DNA of 64,000 nt from Leptobrachium leishanense (taxonomy: Eukaryota > Chordata > Amphibia > Anura > Megophryidae), in the NCBI GenBank assembly GCA_009667805.1, contig RXON01001454.1, positions 1 through 64,000 of the forward strand, given 5' to 3'. Positions 21,389-35,066 of this stretch are shown piece after piece. The translations under genes were made by a program, and so were the position numbers. Each line of letters starts with the position of its first letter. The stretch's first letter is position 1. The notes under the pieces are model-generated. The model saw only the letters and a list, made by a program, of their open reading frames with translations, was not told the origin of the DNA and did not search any database.

Positions 21389-22797
21389 GGAGGATGCCAT
21401 TGCTGACCAAAAAGAATATTGCAGCACATTTGAAGTTTGCAAAAGAGCACCTGGATTTTCCACAGCACTACTGGCAAAGTATTCTGTGGACAGATGAAAC
21501 CAAAATTGAGTTGTTTGGAAAAAACACACAACACTATGTGTGGAGAAAAAAGGCACAGCACACCAACATCAAAACCTCATCCCCACTGTAAAACATGGCG
21601 GAGGGAGCATCACGGTTTGGGGCTGCTTTGCTGTCTCAGGGCCTGGAAGGATTGTTGTCATTGATGGAAAAATGAATTCCAGAGTTTATCAACACATTTT
21701 GCAGCAAAACGTAAGACCATCTGTCCGCCAACTGAAGCTCCGCAGAGGATGGGTGATGCAACAGGACAATGACCCAAAGCATACAAGTAATTCAACAAAA
21801 GAATGGCTTCAACAAAACAAAATACGCCTTCTGGAGTGGCCCAGTCAGAGTCCTGACCTCAACCCGATTGAAATGCTGCGGCATGACCTTAAGAGAGCGA
21901 TTCACACCAGACATCCCAAGAATATTGCTACACTGAAACAGTTTTGTGAAGAGGAGCGGTCCAAAATTTCTCCAGATCGTTGTGCAGGTCTGATCTGCAA
22001 CTACAGTAAACGTTTGGTTGAGGTTATTGCTGCCAAAGGAGGGTCAACCAGATATTAAGTCCAAAGGTTCATATACTTTTTCCACCCTGCACTGTGAATG
22101 TTTACATGTTCTGTTCAATAAAAACATGAAAACATATAATGTTTGTGTTGTATTATTTTACGCAGGCTGTGTTTTTCAAATTGTTGTGACTTAGATGAAG
22201 ATCAGAGCACATTTTATGACCAATTCATGCAAAACTCAACGTAATCCCAAAGGGATTCACATACTTTTTATTGCCACTGTATACGTCATGTCCTGCCTTT
22301 ATATTATAACAAAAAATGCAATAAAATTAGAATTTTTAATCATCTACAGCGTGTAAAGTGTTTTTTATCTCTCATTTTATAGCACAAGTTTTTGCGTCAA
22401 TATTTTCTATGGGGTGCGCTTGTTAAAGAAATTTTAATTTGGGACTCATTACATTTTTTGGGGGGGAATTACGGGAGTTTTAGCAAACGCACTCCATAGA
22501 AAAAAATCATTAGTGCAGCATCATTGTTCACATTATATTTGAAATGGGAACAATATTACTGCATTAATAAAAAGCACACACAAAAAACACGTTTTTATTT
22601 TTATTATATTTTTTTATTTATTTATTTTTTAAAAAAATTCTTTACTTTAAACATGGACATGTTTGGTTTGGTATCATTCGGACATCTGGACTCTGGTGGG
22701 TATGTCACATCTGGGCTCTGATGCGTATGTCACATCTGAACTCTACTAAGTATGTCACATTCTGTGCTCTGATGGGTATGTCACATCTGATATATCG

Positions 22798-23477
22798 CTA
22801 TTAAGCAGCGAGATAGGCCTGTAGTTTCCACATATAGCATGATCTTTCCCCGGTTTGGGAATTAAAGAGATTGTCGCCATCAACGAATGTGGGTGGGGAG
22901 TAAGCCCTTCCCGAAAGGCATTAAAAAGTCGCAACAGGGTGGGTAGAATTGTACGCAGGACGTGGGAGGGTGTAGTTGATGCCCCCGTGGAAGAGTCCAC
23001 CAAAGGGTCGAGTGCCACATTAAAGTCCCCAGCTAAGACCGTGATCCCCTTCTGGAAATTATCCAGCAAGCGCATGATACGTGTAAGACAGGAATGTTGT
23101 TTTTTGTTGGGTAGGTAAATAGACGCAAAGGTATAGGTCGTGTCCAAGATGGATCCCCGAACAAAAATGTATCTACCGCCCTCGTCTGCCATCTCTGCTT
23201 CTAAGAGAAAGGGAACATCCTTGGAAAATAGAATTGCAACTCCCCGGGATTTACTTTGTGAATAATTGCCGTAGAATTCTAACGGATAAAACGTATCTTT
23301 CAGAGTGGGGGCTGACCCTAATCTAAAATGAGTTTCCTGGAGGAAGGCAACGGACGCACGGGAGGCCCTCAGGTCACGGAGGAGTCTGGATCGCTTTTCA
23401 GGGTTGTTAAGACCTCGAACATTATGGGATTGTAATTGTATATTGCAAGGAGTGTAAGGAGAGTTTGTGTGTGACAT
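22798..23477 (-). pseudogene. L1 family 3 ORF2, N-terminal fragment
   Basis: Endonuclease-type start: NVRGLN, QETHF, SIYLPN and AGDFNV are visible. Directly after them the protein jumps to LIPKPGKDHAICGNYRPIS of the reverse transcriptase. The second half of the endonuclease, including the SRID and SDH motifs, is absent. It ends at the block boundary. Confidence 0.82.
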
Positions 23478-25058
23478 GGTCGTAAATAGGCTGGGTTACC
23501 ACTACACAAAAAAAAGGGGGGATTTTCCTCTCTCCCTCTCCCCTCTCCCCCAAAGGAATAAATAAAGTGTTAAGGGGAGTACGGTGAGACCAGTGAGGTA
23601 GTGGAGAAAGAACAATAGAGAATCAGTGATAGAGACCAAAGAAGAGTCAGTACGACAAAGAGGCGCTAAGTGCGCCAATCGTGGCGTCGCTCACCACCAC
23701 AATGCCAAAGGCCAGGTAGGAGGACCCACAATTGGGGTAGATGCACTATACCTCGTGGGGGTGAAAGAGAGTGGCCAGTGACTTGGATCACTACAACATC
23801 AGGGTAGATATGTCACGGTCAAAAAGGTGTAAAGGTGATAAAATGTTAGAGTGTAGCACTCAGAGAGGTAGCCCGAAATCCGCCAATATTGACTAACAGT
23901 GCATCAGGGTATAAACCGTGGATGTCAGGCATAGAAATACTCAGGAGGAGAGGAGACATGTATCAGATCGCAATCAGCTCATCTGTATCCGGGCAGGTAA
24001 CATCCAATATGTCAACATATTTTAAACCAAACAGGAGATCTGGGCGGGTTGGCGTTCTTATCTGACGTAAGATAGGTAGCAACTTCACATATAAGCAAGT
24101 ACAATGTGTAGGAAAGAGCAAACCAGTATAGATATAACTCAGCAAATAATAGGGTCTACCACCTACAAGAGAAAGACCCCTAAAAAAAAAAACCAAAAAA
24201 CACTTGCGAGTGAAATATTTTCAATTATAGTTACATTGCAGGTGCTCCTTTTAAGGTTTAAAAATTCTTTACAACAAACATTGTAAGAACATTATAAGAC
24301 TAGCATACATGCAAGAGAACATTCCCACCCACCACCCTATTTATCCAACCCACCTCCCTCTTCCTTCTATGTGTCCCGCGTCTTTGAGCAATATTAAAAT
24401 GCGCTTGTGTAGAGTATCATCAGTAGCGAGCGTACAATTGGAGTCTTCGCTAAAGTCGTAGTGCCTGAGTCCCAAGGGTAACAATGATATAATTTTAACA
24501 GACCCCCTGGAGAACTTTCCGCCTCCCGCTCCAGGTCATCTGGTCCCCCCTCCCTCCCAATCCCATGTTATCCTCCTACCCCTTACTTATCAACTAGAAC
24601 CCCACAAGTTTAACAGCATCCAGTCTTGCCAAACTTCAAAGGCGTCTATGAAAGCGAAAGGTGTCATCGTCTGAATGTCAAAACTGCGCGTGCGTAATTA
24701 TTATGCTGGTGACCTTCATTCCCTCCCAGCCTCTCTACTGCCAACCCACCTCATCTCACCTGGCCCTCAGTTCTCATCAAAACGACCTCGTTGTGAAGTA
24801 ATAGCCAAAAGTAGCAATCTGTGTGGAAGTCCAGAGCTCCTTGCATTCAGGTCTCCGCAATTCAGTCACTGCATACATACTCGGGGCACAATGAAGTATT
24901 GTGAGTTACTCTGCCAAGTAACAGCAGGCTGTGAGCTGTATAGCCGAACAGTGATCTTCTGCCCCATCACCTCCGTGGCCGCACTAGGTGACAACATAAG
25001 ATCGGTCTAGATAGTCTTCACCCAGAACCACCCGCATAACACGATGGACTACTTTCCT

Positions 25059-26156
25059 CTATTTGAGGGATCTGGAACGGGCTTGAGTTGGAGTAGGTCG
25101 GGTACTCTCAGGACACATGTCCTCCCCACGCCGGCCTCCACGTGGTGATTTTCGAAAACGGGACAGGTCCAGTGTGCGTGCTGGTGGCGGAGCTGCGACG
25201 GGCAGGCGCTCCCAATCAACAATCTCAACTTGTGGGAGTTGTAGTCCGGATAAGAAGTTTTCCACATCAAGTGGTGTGCGGATCAAGTGTAAGATATTAT
25301 TTCTGTGCACTTGAAGGGAGAAGGGGAACCCCCATCTATAAGGGATATCAGCATCCTTTAATAGCTGGGTAACAGGACGTAGCGTGCTTCGGGCCAGTAG
25401 TGTGTGTGGAGAGAGGTCTTGAAATAGCTCAAAGGATTCGTCAGCAAAGCGCCATTTGCGGCGTGCTCGGGCCTCCAGCATAATCGCCTCTTTGAGAGCA
25501 AAATCCGGAATGTGGCATATAATATCTCGCGGAGGGCCCGAATCTGTTGCGGGTTGGGGACGTAGTGTTCTATGTGCCCTGTCTATGGCAGTGTGAGGCA
25601 AGGGTGGGCCGTTTAATATGTGGGCAAATGCTCTCAGGAGAAAATCTTTAACCTCCGTAACTCCTTCATGAACTGCTCTCACCCTTATATTGTGTCTCCG
25701 CGACCGATTCTCCAGGTCATCTAGTCGTCTATGCATGTCCGAGAGGCGCTGTGCTGCTAGAGGGTCGCCTTCATGTGAGCAAACGGGACGGTTTACTGTA
25801 GTTTCTCCAAGGCGCGCCACCCTCGTGTCGATCGCTGAAATATCTGTGCGGACGTCTGCTATCTCCTGCATAAACGTCGCTTGTACTTGGTCAAGCATGT
25901 CTTTAAAATCTGCTCTGGTGGGTAGTTCTGCGCGTGTGGGTAGGTCCGCTATGAGCTGTTCTAGGCGCTGTATCGCCGACTGACCTCCCAGCAATGATGA
26001 CTCCGGAGGCGCGGGAAGAGCCACCATCTTGGCAGTCGAGCGATGTGTAGGCCGCGGTTGAGAAGTGCCAAAATACGCTGTAATGGGGCTTGTTGGTGCC
26101 CCCTTAAGGGTGTTGTCTGCTCCCCTGGTTGTACTGCGAGCAGATGAGCGTACCAT
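25059..26156 (-). CDS. L1 family 3 ORF1 protein, copy 1
   Basis: A 365-residue RNA-binding chaperone of the L1 ORF1p type. Basic/polar N-terminus, a coiled-coil region about residues 80-150, then ENRSRRHNIRVRA at the start of the RRM, the RAHRTLRPQP and PRDIICHIPDF segments, and a C-terminal domain with RWGFPFSLQV. The frame is open from ATG at 26,156. The ATG is chosen two codons inside the open frame, which starts with GTG. Its ORF2 is broken, so it is not part of an active element. Confidence 0.82.
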   Translation of the reverse strand: MVRSSARSTTRGADNTLKGAPTSPITAYFGTSQPRPTHRSTAKMVALPAPPESSLLGGQSAIQRLEQLIADLPTRAELPTRADFKDMLDQVQATFMQEIADVRTDISAIDTRVARLGETTVNRPVCSHEGDPLAAQRLSDMHRRLDDLENRSRRHNIRVRAVHEGVTEVKDFLLRAFAHILNGPPLPHTAIDRAHRTLRPQPATDSGPPRDIICHIPDFALKEAIMLEARARRKWRFADESFELFQDLSPHTLLARSTLRPVTQLLKDADIPYRWGFPFSLQVHRNNILHLIRTPLDVENFLSGLQLPQVEIVDWERLPVAAPPPARTLDLSRFRKSPRGGRRGEDMCPESTRPTPTQARSRSLK

Positions 26157-26252
26157 ATCCACTTTCGAATGCGTTAGGGCGGAAAAGTCAGCGGCGGATT
26201 CGGGAGCTCACTCTCTAGGCATCCATCCATGTCGCTGGTCAGGCCACGCCCC

Positions 26253-26512
26253 ATTATATATATTTTTATACTATATAAAATATTAACATATTTTGTAAAT
26301 GTTTTTGGCATGAAATATGTTTTTAATACATATTTATATAAATATTTTACAATGCTATATATGCTATATACAATGCTATATATGTGTGTGTGTGTTTATA
26401 TATATATATATACATATATACACAGACAAAAGGAGATTCACTCTGGGTCTTGCTAAGATAAAACAACAAACTTTATTTAATCAAAAGATTAAAATACATA
26501 GGTCAATATATA
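26253..26512. other. AT-rich flank between L1 and Tc1-2
   Basis: Low-complexity TA/TG tracts (26,380-26,420) and AT-rich sequence; the same stretch is present at 58,143-58,398 with a shorter TG/TA run. No gene. Confidence 0.7.
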
Positions 26513-27353
26513 CACTATATTGCCAAAAGTATTCGCTCACCTGCCTTAACTCGCATATGAACTTAAGTGAGGTTTGGAGTGTGTTTATGGGAATTTTTGA
26601 CCATTCTTCCAGAAGCGCATTTGTGAGGTCACACACTGATGTTGGACGAGAAGGCCTGGCTCTCAGTCTCCACTCTGATTCATCCCAAAGCTGTTCTATC
26701 GGGTTGAGGTCAGGACTCTGTGCAGGCCAGTCAAGTTCATCCACACCATACTCTGTCATCCATGTCTTTATGCACCTTGTTTTGTGCACTGGTGCACAGT
26801 CATGTTGGAAGAGGAAGGAAAAGTTGGGAGTATGGAATTGTCCAAAATGTCTTGGTATGCTGAAGCATTCAGAGTTCCTTTCACTGGAACTAAGGGGCCA
26901 ACCCGAGCTCCTGAAAAACAACCCCACACACCAAAATCCCCCTTCCTCCACCAAACTTTAAACTTGGCACAGTGCAGTCAGACAAGTACCGTTCTCCTGG
27001 CAACCGCCAAACGCAGACTCGTCCAGCAGATTGCCAGATGGAGAAGCACAATTCGTCACTCCAGAGAACGTGTCTCCACTGCTCTAGAGTCCAGTGGCGG
27101 CGTGCTTTACACCACTGCATCCAACGCTTTGCATTGCACTTGGTGATGTATGGCTTGGATGCAGCTGCTTGGCCATGGAAACCCATTTCATGAAGCTCTC
27201 TATCACAGTTCCACTCTGTAATTCACTGAGCTCCTGAGAGCGACCCATTCTTTCACAAATGTTTGTAAAAACAGTCTGCATGCCTAGGTGCTTGATTTTA
27301 TACACCTGTGGCCATGGAAGTGATTGGAACACCTGATTCTGATTACCAGCAGA
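26513..27353 (-). mobile_element. Tc1-2 element with broken transposase
   Basis: Inverted-repeat end cactatattgccaaaagt at 26,513 after TA, a well-known Tc1 terminus. On the minus strand the transposase reads, in two frames, SKPYITKCNAKRW, LWSDE (first Asp), FGGGRGI, QHDCAPVHK (second Asp), [14 protein letters not shown] (Glu) and SRPTSVCDLTNALLEEW. A frameshift lies near 26,920 and the segment between the FGGG and QHD motifs is damaged. The far terminal repeat is missing: minisatellite starts at about 27,353. Confidence 0.85.
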
Positions 27354-27722
27354 GCCCAGATGTGACATACCCAGCAGAATCCAGAATGTGACATGCCCAG
27401 CAGAGCCCAGATGTGACATACCCAGTAGAGCCCAGATGTGACATACCCATCAGAGTCCAGAATGTGACATGCCCAGCAGAACCCAGATGTGACATACCCA
27501 GCAGAGTCCAGATGTGACATACCCAGCAGAGCCCAGAATGTGACATACCCAGCAGAGTCCAGAATGTGACATGCCCAGCAGAGCCCAGATGTGACATACC
27601 CAGTAGAGCCCAGATGTGACATACCCATCAGAGCACAGAATGTGACATACTTAGCAGAGCTCAGATGTGACATACCCATCAGAGCCCAGATGTGACATAC
27701 CCAGCAGAGTCCAGATGTCCGA
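27345..27722 (-). repeat. 25-26 bp minisatellite, inverted copy
   Basis: Same array as 2,765-3,132, in reverse complement and nearly unit for unit. One clear difference is an ATG trinucleotide present here (ctctgatggg) and missing at 3,028. Confidence 0.9.
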
Positions 27723-28120
27723 ATGAAACCAAACCAAACATATCCATGTTTAAAGTAAAGATTTTTTTTAAAAATAAATAAATAAATAAAATATAATAAA
27801 AATAAAAACGTGTTTTTTGTGTGTGCTTTTTATTAATGCAGTAATATTGTTCCCATTTCAAATATAATGTGAACAATGATGCTGCACTAATGATTTTTTT
27901 CTATGGAGTGCGTTTGCTAAATCTTCCGTAATTCCCCCCCAAAAAATGTAATGAGTCCCAATTTAAAATTTCTTTAACAAGCGCACCCCATAGAAAATAT
28001 TGACGCAAAAACTTGTGTTATAAAATGAGAGATAAAAAACACTTTACACGCTGTAGATGATTAAAAATTCTAATTTTATTGCATTTTTTGTTATAATATA
28101 AAGAGAGGACATGACGTATA

Positions 28121-29688
<1,568 letters not shown>

Positions 29689-30355
29689 TACATATAAAAA
29701 TTATATATTATTAATCTGCCGAGTCTGCCGGAAAGAACGAAATATAATATGTCTGGTTAATATAATAAAATGTGAGTATAGGAGGCGACCGTTTTATTTT
29801 TTTGCAGTTCGGTGGTTATCAGTGCAATTCGGCGTTTTTTAATGACGTGCGATAACTGCTTCGGCATTTCCAGTTTTAAGAAAATACGGCGACCATTGCA
29901 TGCAATTTTTGTGCCTTGTGAAAGACCCTTAGAAGTCTTTTAAGCTCCCTCTCATATCGGAATCAGCTGCCAGCTCTTCTCTGGAGTAGCATGCAGAATA
30001 CAATAGCCTTATTTAAACATTTCCTCCTCCACCTCAATAACTGTTAAACACTGTATAAGATAAATCAAAGCCACACAGAAAAAATCACCATAAGATTTTG
30101 GTAAATGTTGCATCATGGGAAAAATGCACAAAATGCAATTACAGTTAGGGTTCACTTGGGAATAGTGTCCAAAAATTTCTAAACACATTTTTATCTTTTC
30201 CTGCTGTCTTCAACATTTACTCTGTTTTGCTCCATAATTTATTTGTTTATATATATATATATATACACAGTATATAATAAATATCATTTTGGATTCGTTC
30301 CAACCGGAGTCTGTTTTATATCTTTGCCCATAAATACTCATATATATATATAAAT

Positions 30356-30488
30356 CCAATAGTGAGAGCACTCGTGGTCTTATTAAATAAAATTCAATAC
30401 TTTATTAGTGATACATGGAATTTTTTAATGCATCGCTAATAAAATATTGAATTTTATTTAATAAGACCATGAGTGCTCCCACTATTGG
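30356..30488. repeat. 133-bp AT-rich hairpin, arm B
   Basis: Reverse-complement copy of 16,524-16,656, with intact pairing of both arms. Confidence 0.8.
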
Positions 30489-30506
30489 TAATATATATAT
30501 ATATTA

Positions 30507-30926
30507 GTGCATATATATACGCTCGTATACAATTCTAAATCTGCTTTTGAAGTACTTCTGAAGATCACCAGTGTATGGAGATATCAAGTTACCCGAGAGA
30601 GGGTTAGATACTTGGCCTATCAGAGTATCATATGCAAACACCCAAGAGCCTATGGTGGAGGAGGCTCTGGAATAGGTGAGCACTATTGCCCTTCTTCCTG
30701 GATGTTTCTAATGCTGGAATGTATCTCACTATGGGAGTGCTGCAGCCAAGATTTTGTCTTTGAGGTGATCCAGAGGAAAGAAGGATGTGTAATCCTTAAC
30801 AAACTTGGAAAGCCGCAGTTGGATTTTGACTCTGGAAAGTTGTTTATTGAAATCCTCGTTGTTGAAGCAAGTGATGGATTCATAAAGACTGAATATATAT
30901 ACGAGTATTCTTTTTATATCTTGTGA
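30507..30926 (+). other. Unrecognised 139-codon frame, arm B copy
   Basis: Counterpart of 16,085-16,465; the frame is extended upstream through AT-rich sequence. No recognisable domain. The frame is most likely repeat-derived and not a gene. Confidence 0.3.
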
Positions 30927-30959
30927 TTCACATTTAGCATTTACATGTGCATTAATGAT

Positions 30960-32330
30960 ATTTTAAATTGATTGCGGCGCAAGAGACCTTCTTTACATGT
31001 GAGCATCAATTTATCACTCTGACCAGGCGCTCGTTTACCTTGTGCGCAAAAACTACGCAAGTTCCACAAGATACACAATTTACATATGTATGTATGAAAG
31101 TTATGAGAATAAACGTTAGTTGCGGCCCTAGTTTCCACTGTAGTTTCTATAGACGTTCAATGAAAATCGACAAAGTGTATTCACAGATGTTGCAAAATGA
31201 TACATTGAGAGCCGCCATAGCTTCACGCTTCTCACATAAGAATAATGGTGCCACCTTAGTTCATCGTTGTTCATTGTGATTCGCAGCAAGATCCCCAGCC
31301 AAGACGATACACAGATCTGGGATTAAAAACCCTAAAACAAAGGGCCACATTACATTCTTAACTCAAAATTCCTCGCGCAAAGTGAAAATCCTCGCGTGTG
31401 TCAATTGCGCGCGCAAACAGGACGCGCAGTACCGTCTCATGCAAAAATCTTTAGTCTTTTTTCAAAATTCAGCCAATCAGAATTAAGAACCACACCTGTC
31501 TCACGTTAACAAATTGCGTCTGCCACTGTCAATCTGAGCATATATGCTGCAGCAATAATACATGCGCACACAACTTCATCCATTGTATTGGTTTGGTAGA
31601 GATGAATGGGCCACTGTGCTTTGGTACATTCCTTTTTATGGGCTTGGATATTTGGGGTTAGCCAGGTTGTTCAGATTTGCCGTTAGCACCAGCTTTTTGC
31701 AGTTGCTAAAATTATGCGCGATAAGGACATGCGGTAATTACCACAAAATAGAGTGTAATACCATACTCGTACCAGCGCACATTCACATTTGCGCTCACAA
31801 TGTTAAGTATAGGACGCGCAAAGTACAGTAAGCTCGCGCAGGGTTCGTGCAGGTTCATCCGCGGTAGACGATTGTGTGCGGTTGTTGTGCTGACTGTGTA
31901 ATACGGGATTCGGCGCAAATGGTTTTACCCCTCGCGTTAATGTTTTTTGCGCCGGCGCAAACGTTTGCGTGAAGATTGTAATTTTGCCTATAGTATTTGA
32001 AGAATGATGCAAAGTGCAAACACAGACTGATGTTACTGACGCAATATTTATTCATTTAAGAAAGGCAAACCGGAATCTATAATAAAACGCGTCGGTAATT
32101 ATCCTTATTATCTGACAAACAGGATAATATTCATTGGATAATAGACATGGTACTGGTTTTTATAATGAGGTTACAATGAACACTCCTTCCACACGCCATG
32201 TCTTGAGCTTTTCTGAGCTTTCAATGACAGCTTTGAGACCTGGAAATAGAAAAAAAGCAGTTATCCCAACGTCAGGTTTAGATCCTGAATTTAGAATTTG
32301 GGTTGGGGGGAATTGATCAGTCCATGAAAA
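30960..32330. repeat. CpG-rich TTTGCGC region, arm B
   Basis: Mirror of 14,590-16,080, without genes. Compared with arm A it lacks a stretch near 31,390 that contains gatcgacggatg and aactttaacacttgg. Confidence 0.45.
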
Positions 32331-32344
32331 CGCTACTTACTTAT

Positions 32345-32802
32345 TCAGAGAGTTGATGTGTCATTTAAGAGGTAATGTCTTCTACTTCCTTTTTCCCAAG
32401 ACAACGTCTGAAAATAGAGGAACATAGAGAGCATGGGTTAATGCAGAGTAAACGGATGGAATTTGGAGGAAAAAGTGAAAATGATCAAATTATCTGGGAT
32501 TTCGGATCCAGTGCCGGCTTCTTAGGTACATCTGCTGTGTATTGACAGCTGCGATCCAAACTCAGAAGAGTGAGCGGCGCCTGGAATCCCACTGATTCTA
32601 TATGGCCAACTCAACGTATTCAAGCCCCGTACACACTGCTCTCCGCCATACAGACACACACAGGTTAATCCACGAATTGTGAGAAAAGAAAACTGACTGA
32701 AACGTAAAATAAACATTCAGTGACTCACCTCTTTCTCCAGTTTGTATGATGGTATCACAGCAAATTCAATCCTCGGCCGAGAGCGTGAAGTGCTGAGCCG
32801 GC
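32345..32802 (-). other. Candidate downstream exons of DHHC gene B
   Basis: Exon 32,729-32,802 (74 nt) has acceptor ttttctcccacag and a perfect GAG|GTGAGT donor. Exon 32,345-32,407 follows acceptor ctctattttcag and ends in TGA. The frame matches gene A with a few replacements (Ser to Pro and Phe to Ile in the first exon). A compatible donor in the ORF would end at 33,341. Confidence 0.42.
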
Positions 32803-33260
32803 CTGTGGGAGAAAAGGGGCATCAGTGAAAGAGCCAGGAGGATACGACATGCAAGCAGTGTCTATAGACATTGATAAACCCCCAAAAAGGAAAAACATAT
32901 CGATTACAGATTAAAACTGTTCATTCAATACATAACTGAATATATTTTATTGGTAATAGTGCACCTTTAGTAGAATTAAATTAAGATTGAGTTAACCCAT
33001 TCACTGCAGCAATGGCCTGTCTGCTTCTGGACTGAAAATTACCCATTAAAGCAATAACTTATATGTTCACTGGAATAGCTTCTATAAAATGTTATAGGGA
33101 TAAAGATAATAAAGCTTTTATACTTGGTTACTCACTATGTCCTTAGATAGTTCACAGGTATCAGGTGGGATCTGGTGCCGCAATGCTGGGTTTTCCCTTC
33201 TTCGGTGGATACATTGTGTCAGATTCCTGGTTTGCCTATAGACACTGAATGCCGGGCGCT

Positions 33261-34136
33261 TCATGGCTCAATGCCCTGTGTGTTCGCCTGGCTGTTGTCT
33301 AGAATAGTCTCAAAGTCTGTGTCTGAAAGCTCAGATTCACCAGCTTCCACATCGTAGTTGTCTTCGTCATGCATCATCATTTCTCTCCCAGCAAAAATGC
33401 ATTCGGACGTTGACATTCCGATACAATAAAGGTAGATGTGGAAAGTGATTAAAAATCCTAAAAAGGCGAACACCAACGTGTAGATAGCTGCTGAAACGGT
33501 GGCGATGACCAATATCACGATCGCTGCCAATTCCCCAGGAAGTATAGGAAGGGATTCGCCTCTGGCCGTCAAAATCGTTGTCGATATCTCTGCAATTGTG
33601 CCGGCGCCCCGTAAGCGTGGCTGTATGTAACACACAGAGATGATGTACCAGGCCATGACCGATATCTGTAATGCTATCAGGAAGCCGCTTACTATGGTGT
33701 TGACAAAGAAGCGGTAGTTCCTTCCTCCGATGCAGGTATTCAGCCATTCGCAGTGATGGTCATGATGCTCCACCAGTTTGTTGCAGGTATTGCAGAAGAA
33801 ATTTATACCTCGGTCGCTTTCATGACGTCCAACGCGGCAGCAACGCGTTTTGGAATCCCAGACGCACTTCACCGGATTCCACATGCTGTTTTTTTTCCCA
33901 CCTGATGAAGGGTTGATGGATACGGCAAGGACATAGCTTATAAAACCCCAGACGTACAGGACAGTTAGACATACGTAACCAACTGTCTGCAAGAGTCTGG
34001 GAATGAAGGGGAGGAAGATGCCGAATCCAGCGACCGCACCGAACACAAATGTGACCAAGAGGATAATCTGTCTTGGGGTCAGCGGTCGCTGCCAGCCATT
34101 CTTCCTCTGCCATCGCTTCGGCACATTGAGGTCCAT
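33261..34136 (-). CDS. DHHC palmitoyltransferase-like protein, copy B
   Basis: A 291-residue paralogue of gene A in the opposite orientation, from ATG 34,136 in the same strong start context. It differs by a four-residue insertion after the second extracellular-side loop (EISTTILTARG versus EILTARG) and about eight replacements, including Asn for Tyr in the CxxC (CNTC) and Phe/Arg changes near TM1. The DHHC motif, the conserved Cys five residues on, and NYRFF are kept. The same zinc ligands are missing as in copy A. Two open copies could mean selection or simply recent duplication; the nucleotide difference is low throughout the arms. The X-box/CRE module lies about 310 bp upstream, followed by an L1. 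Confidence 0.85.
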   Translation of the reverse strand: MDLNVPKRWQRKNGWQRPLTPRQIILLVTFVFGAVAGFGIFLPFIPRLLQTVGYVCLTVLYVWGFISYVLAVSINPSSGGKKNSMWNPVKCVWDSKTRCCRVGRHESDRGINFFCNTCNKLVEHHDHHCEWLNTCIGGRNYRFFVNTIVSGFLIALQISVMAWYIISVCYIQPRLRGAGTIAEISTTILTARGESLPILPGELAAIVILVIATVSAAIYTLVFAFLGFLITFHIYLYCIGMSTSECIFAGREMMMHDEDNYDVEAGESELSDTDFETILDNSQANTQGIEP

Positions 34137-34388
34137 GTTGTACTGAGCTGACCTCCAACACAGCAAAGGTTTAACTAGATGGACTTAAACCTATAGTTAA
34201 AAGGATAAAACTGGGATTAATACAAGACCAGTGTCTAAAAGGGCATAACCCTAGGATGGCTAAAAGCAAAACCTATAATTACCTGTAAGCCGATGCACAA
34301 ATGTCTGAAGAATCGTCGAATAATCGCAGATAAAGCAAGAGCAGTAGATTTATCAGCCTGAGCGTGATATCTCCAACCAGAATGTGAC

Positions 34389-34728
34389 CGATGAGGGCAA
34401 TGACATCACTTAAAAGGTAAACAGACATTTGTGATGTCACACTACCTGGTTGCTAGGCGACGTCTAAACAAAATTCTTTAAAGTCACAGTGATGCAGCGG
34501 AACCAAAACCAGGATGTAATGATTCATGTCAATAATGCATTAGACTCTTTTATTATTGTGAGATTAATGATTTATGTTTAAAATTAGAATTATTTCACGC
34601 TGTTCACAACAATTTGAAGACAGGTTCCTCTTGAACCTAAATCCCTCTTAAACACTGAGCCCCCGCTATAACAAGGTGATTCTACTCGTTAACCCCTTAA
34701 GGACCAACAACGTAACATGTACATCATA
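34389..34728 (-). promoter_or_regulatory. Proximal upstream repeat of gene B
   Basis: Mirror of 12,205-12,545. The X-box complement gttgctaggcgac is at 34,449-34,461 with TGATGTCA just before it (34,432-34,439) and TGACATCA at 34,401-34,408, exactly as in arm A. An L1 inserted at 34,738 now separates it from the distal repeat. Confidence 0.5.
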
Positions 34729-35066
34729 AATGCATTGCCTTTTTTTTTTTTTTAATTCTTTATTTAAAGAGTCTCGTATCCATTAGCATATAACATACAG
34801 TGGATAAAGAAACATTGCGATGATAAGACACGATAACACTTAATTTATCAGTTATACCTCGTATGGGAAAATACCCTATACGAAGGGAAAAACAAAAAAT
34901 ACAGAAAAATAAAAAGCAGCAAAACATAAGAAACATACAGATAACAAAAGTAAAAAGGGGATAAAGGGGAACGTTTCAACCATCGGCTTAAGAAGTAATA
35001 TGAGGTGGGATCTTCCGGGCACCCGCCCGAAACAGGGCCAACAGGGCGAGGCACTTGATATACTAA

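Larger units (their letters stand above)
22798..26252 (-). mobile_element. Old L1 (family 3), truncated copy
   Basis: Minus-strand L1 starting near 26,252 with ggggcgtggcctgac, an L1 5' end also seen in the other L1s here. It contains a full ORF1, an unusually long 1.6 kb inter-ORF region and the first part of ORF2, cut at 22,798 where it joins the minisatellite. It is nearly identical to 54,622-58,142, and identity continues past the L1 edge into flanking DNA. It is therefore part of a segmental duplication, not an independent insertion. Confidence 0.88.

Noticed and set aside
26317..26961. Plus-strand 214-codon frame across the AT tract and Tc1-2
   Set aside because: Antisense of the Tc1-2 transposase joined to a TA microsatellite; no protein features.
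27345..27722. Regular repeats considered as a CRISPR array
   Set aside because: Units abut with no unique spacers, the same array occurs in two other places, and the genome is eukaryotic.
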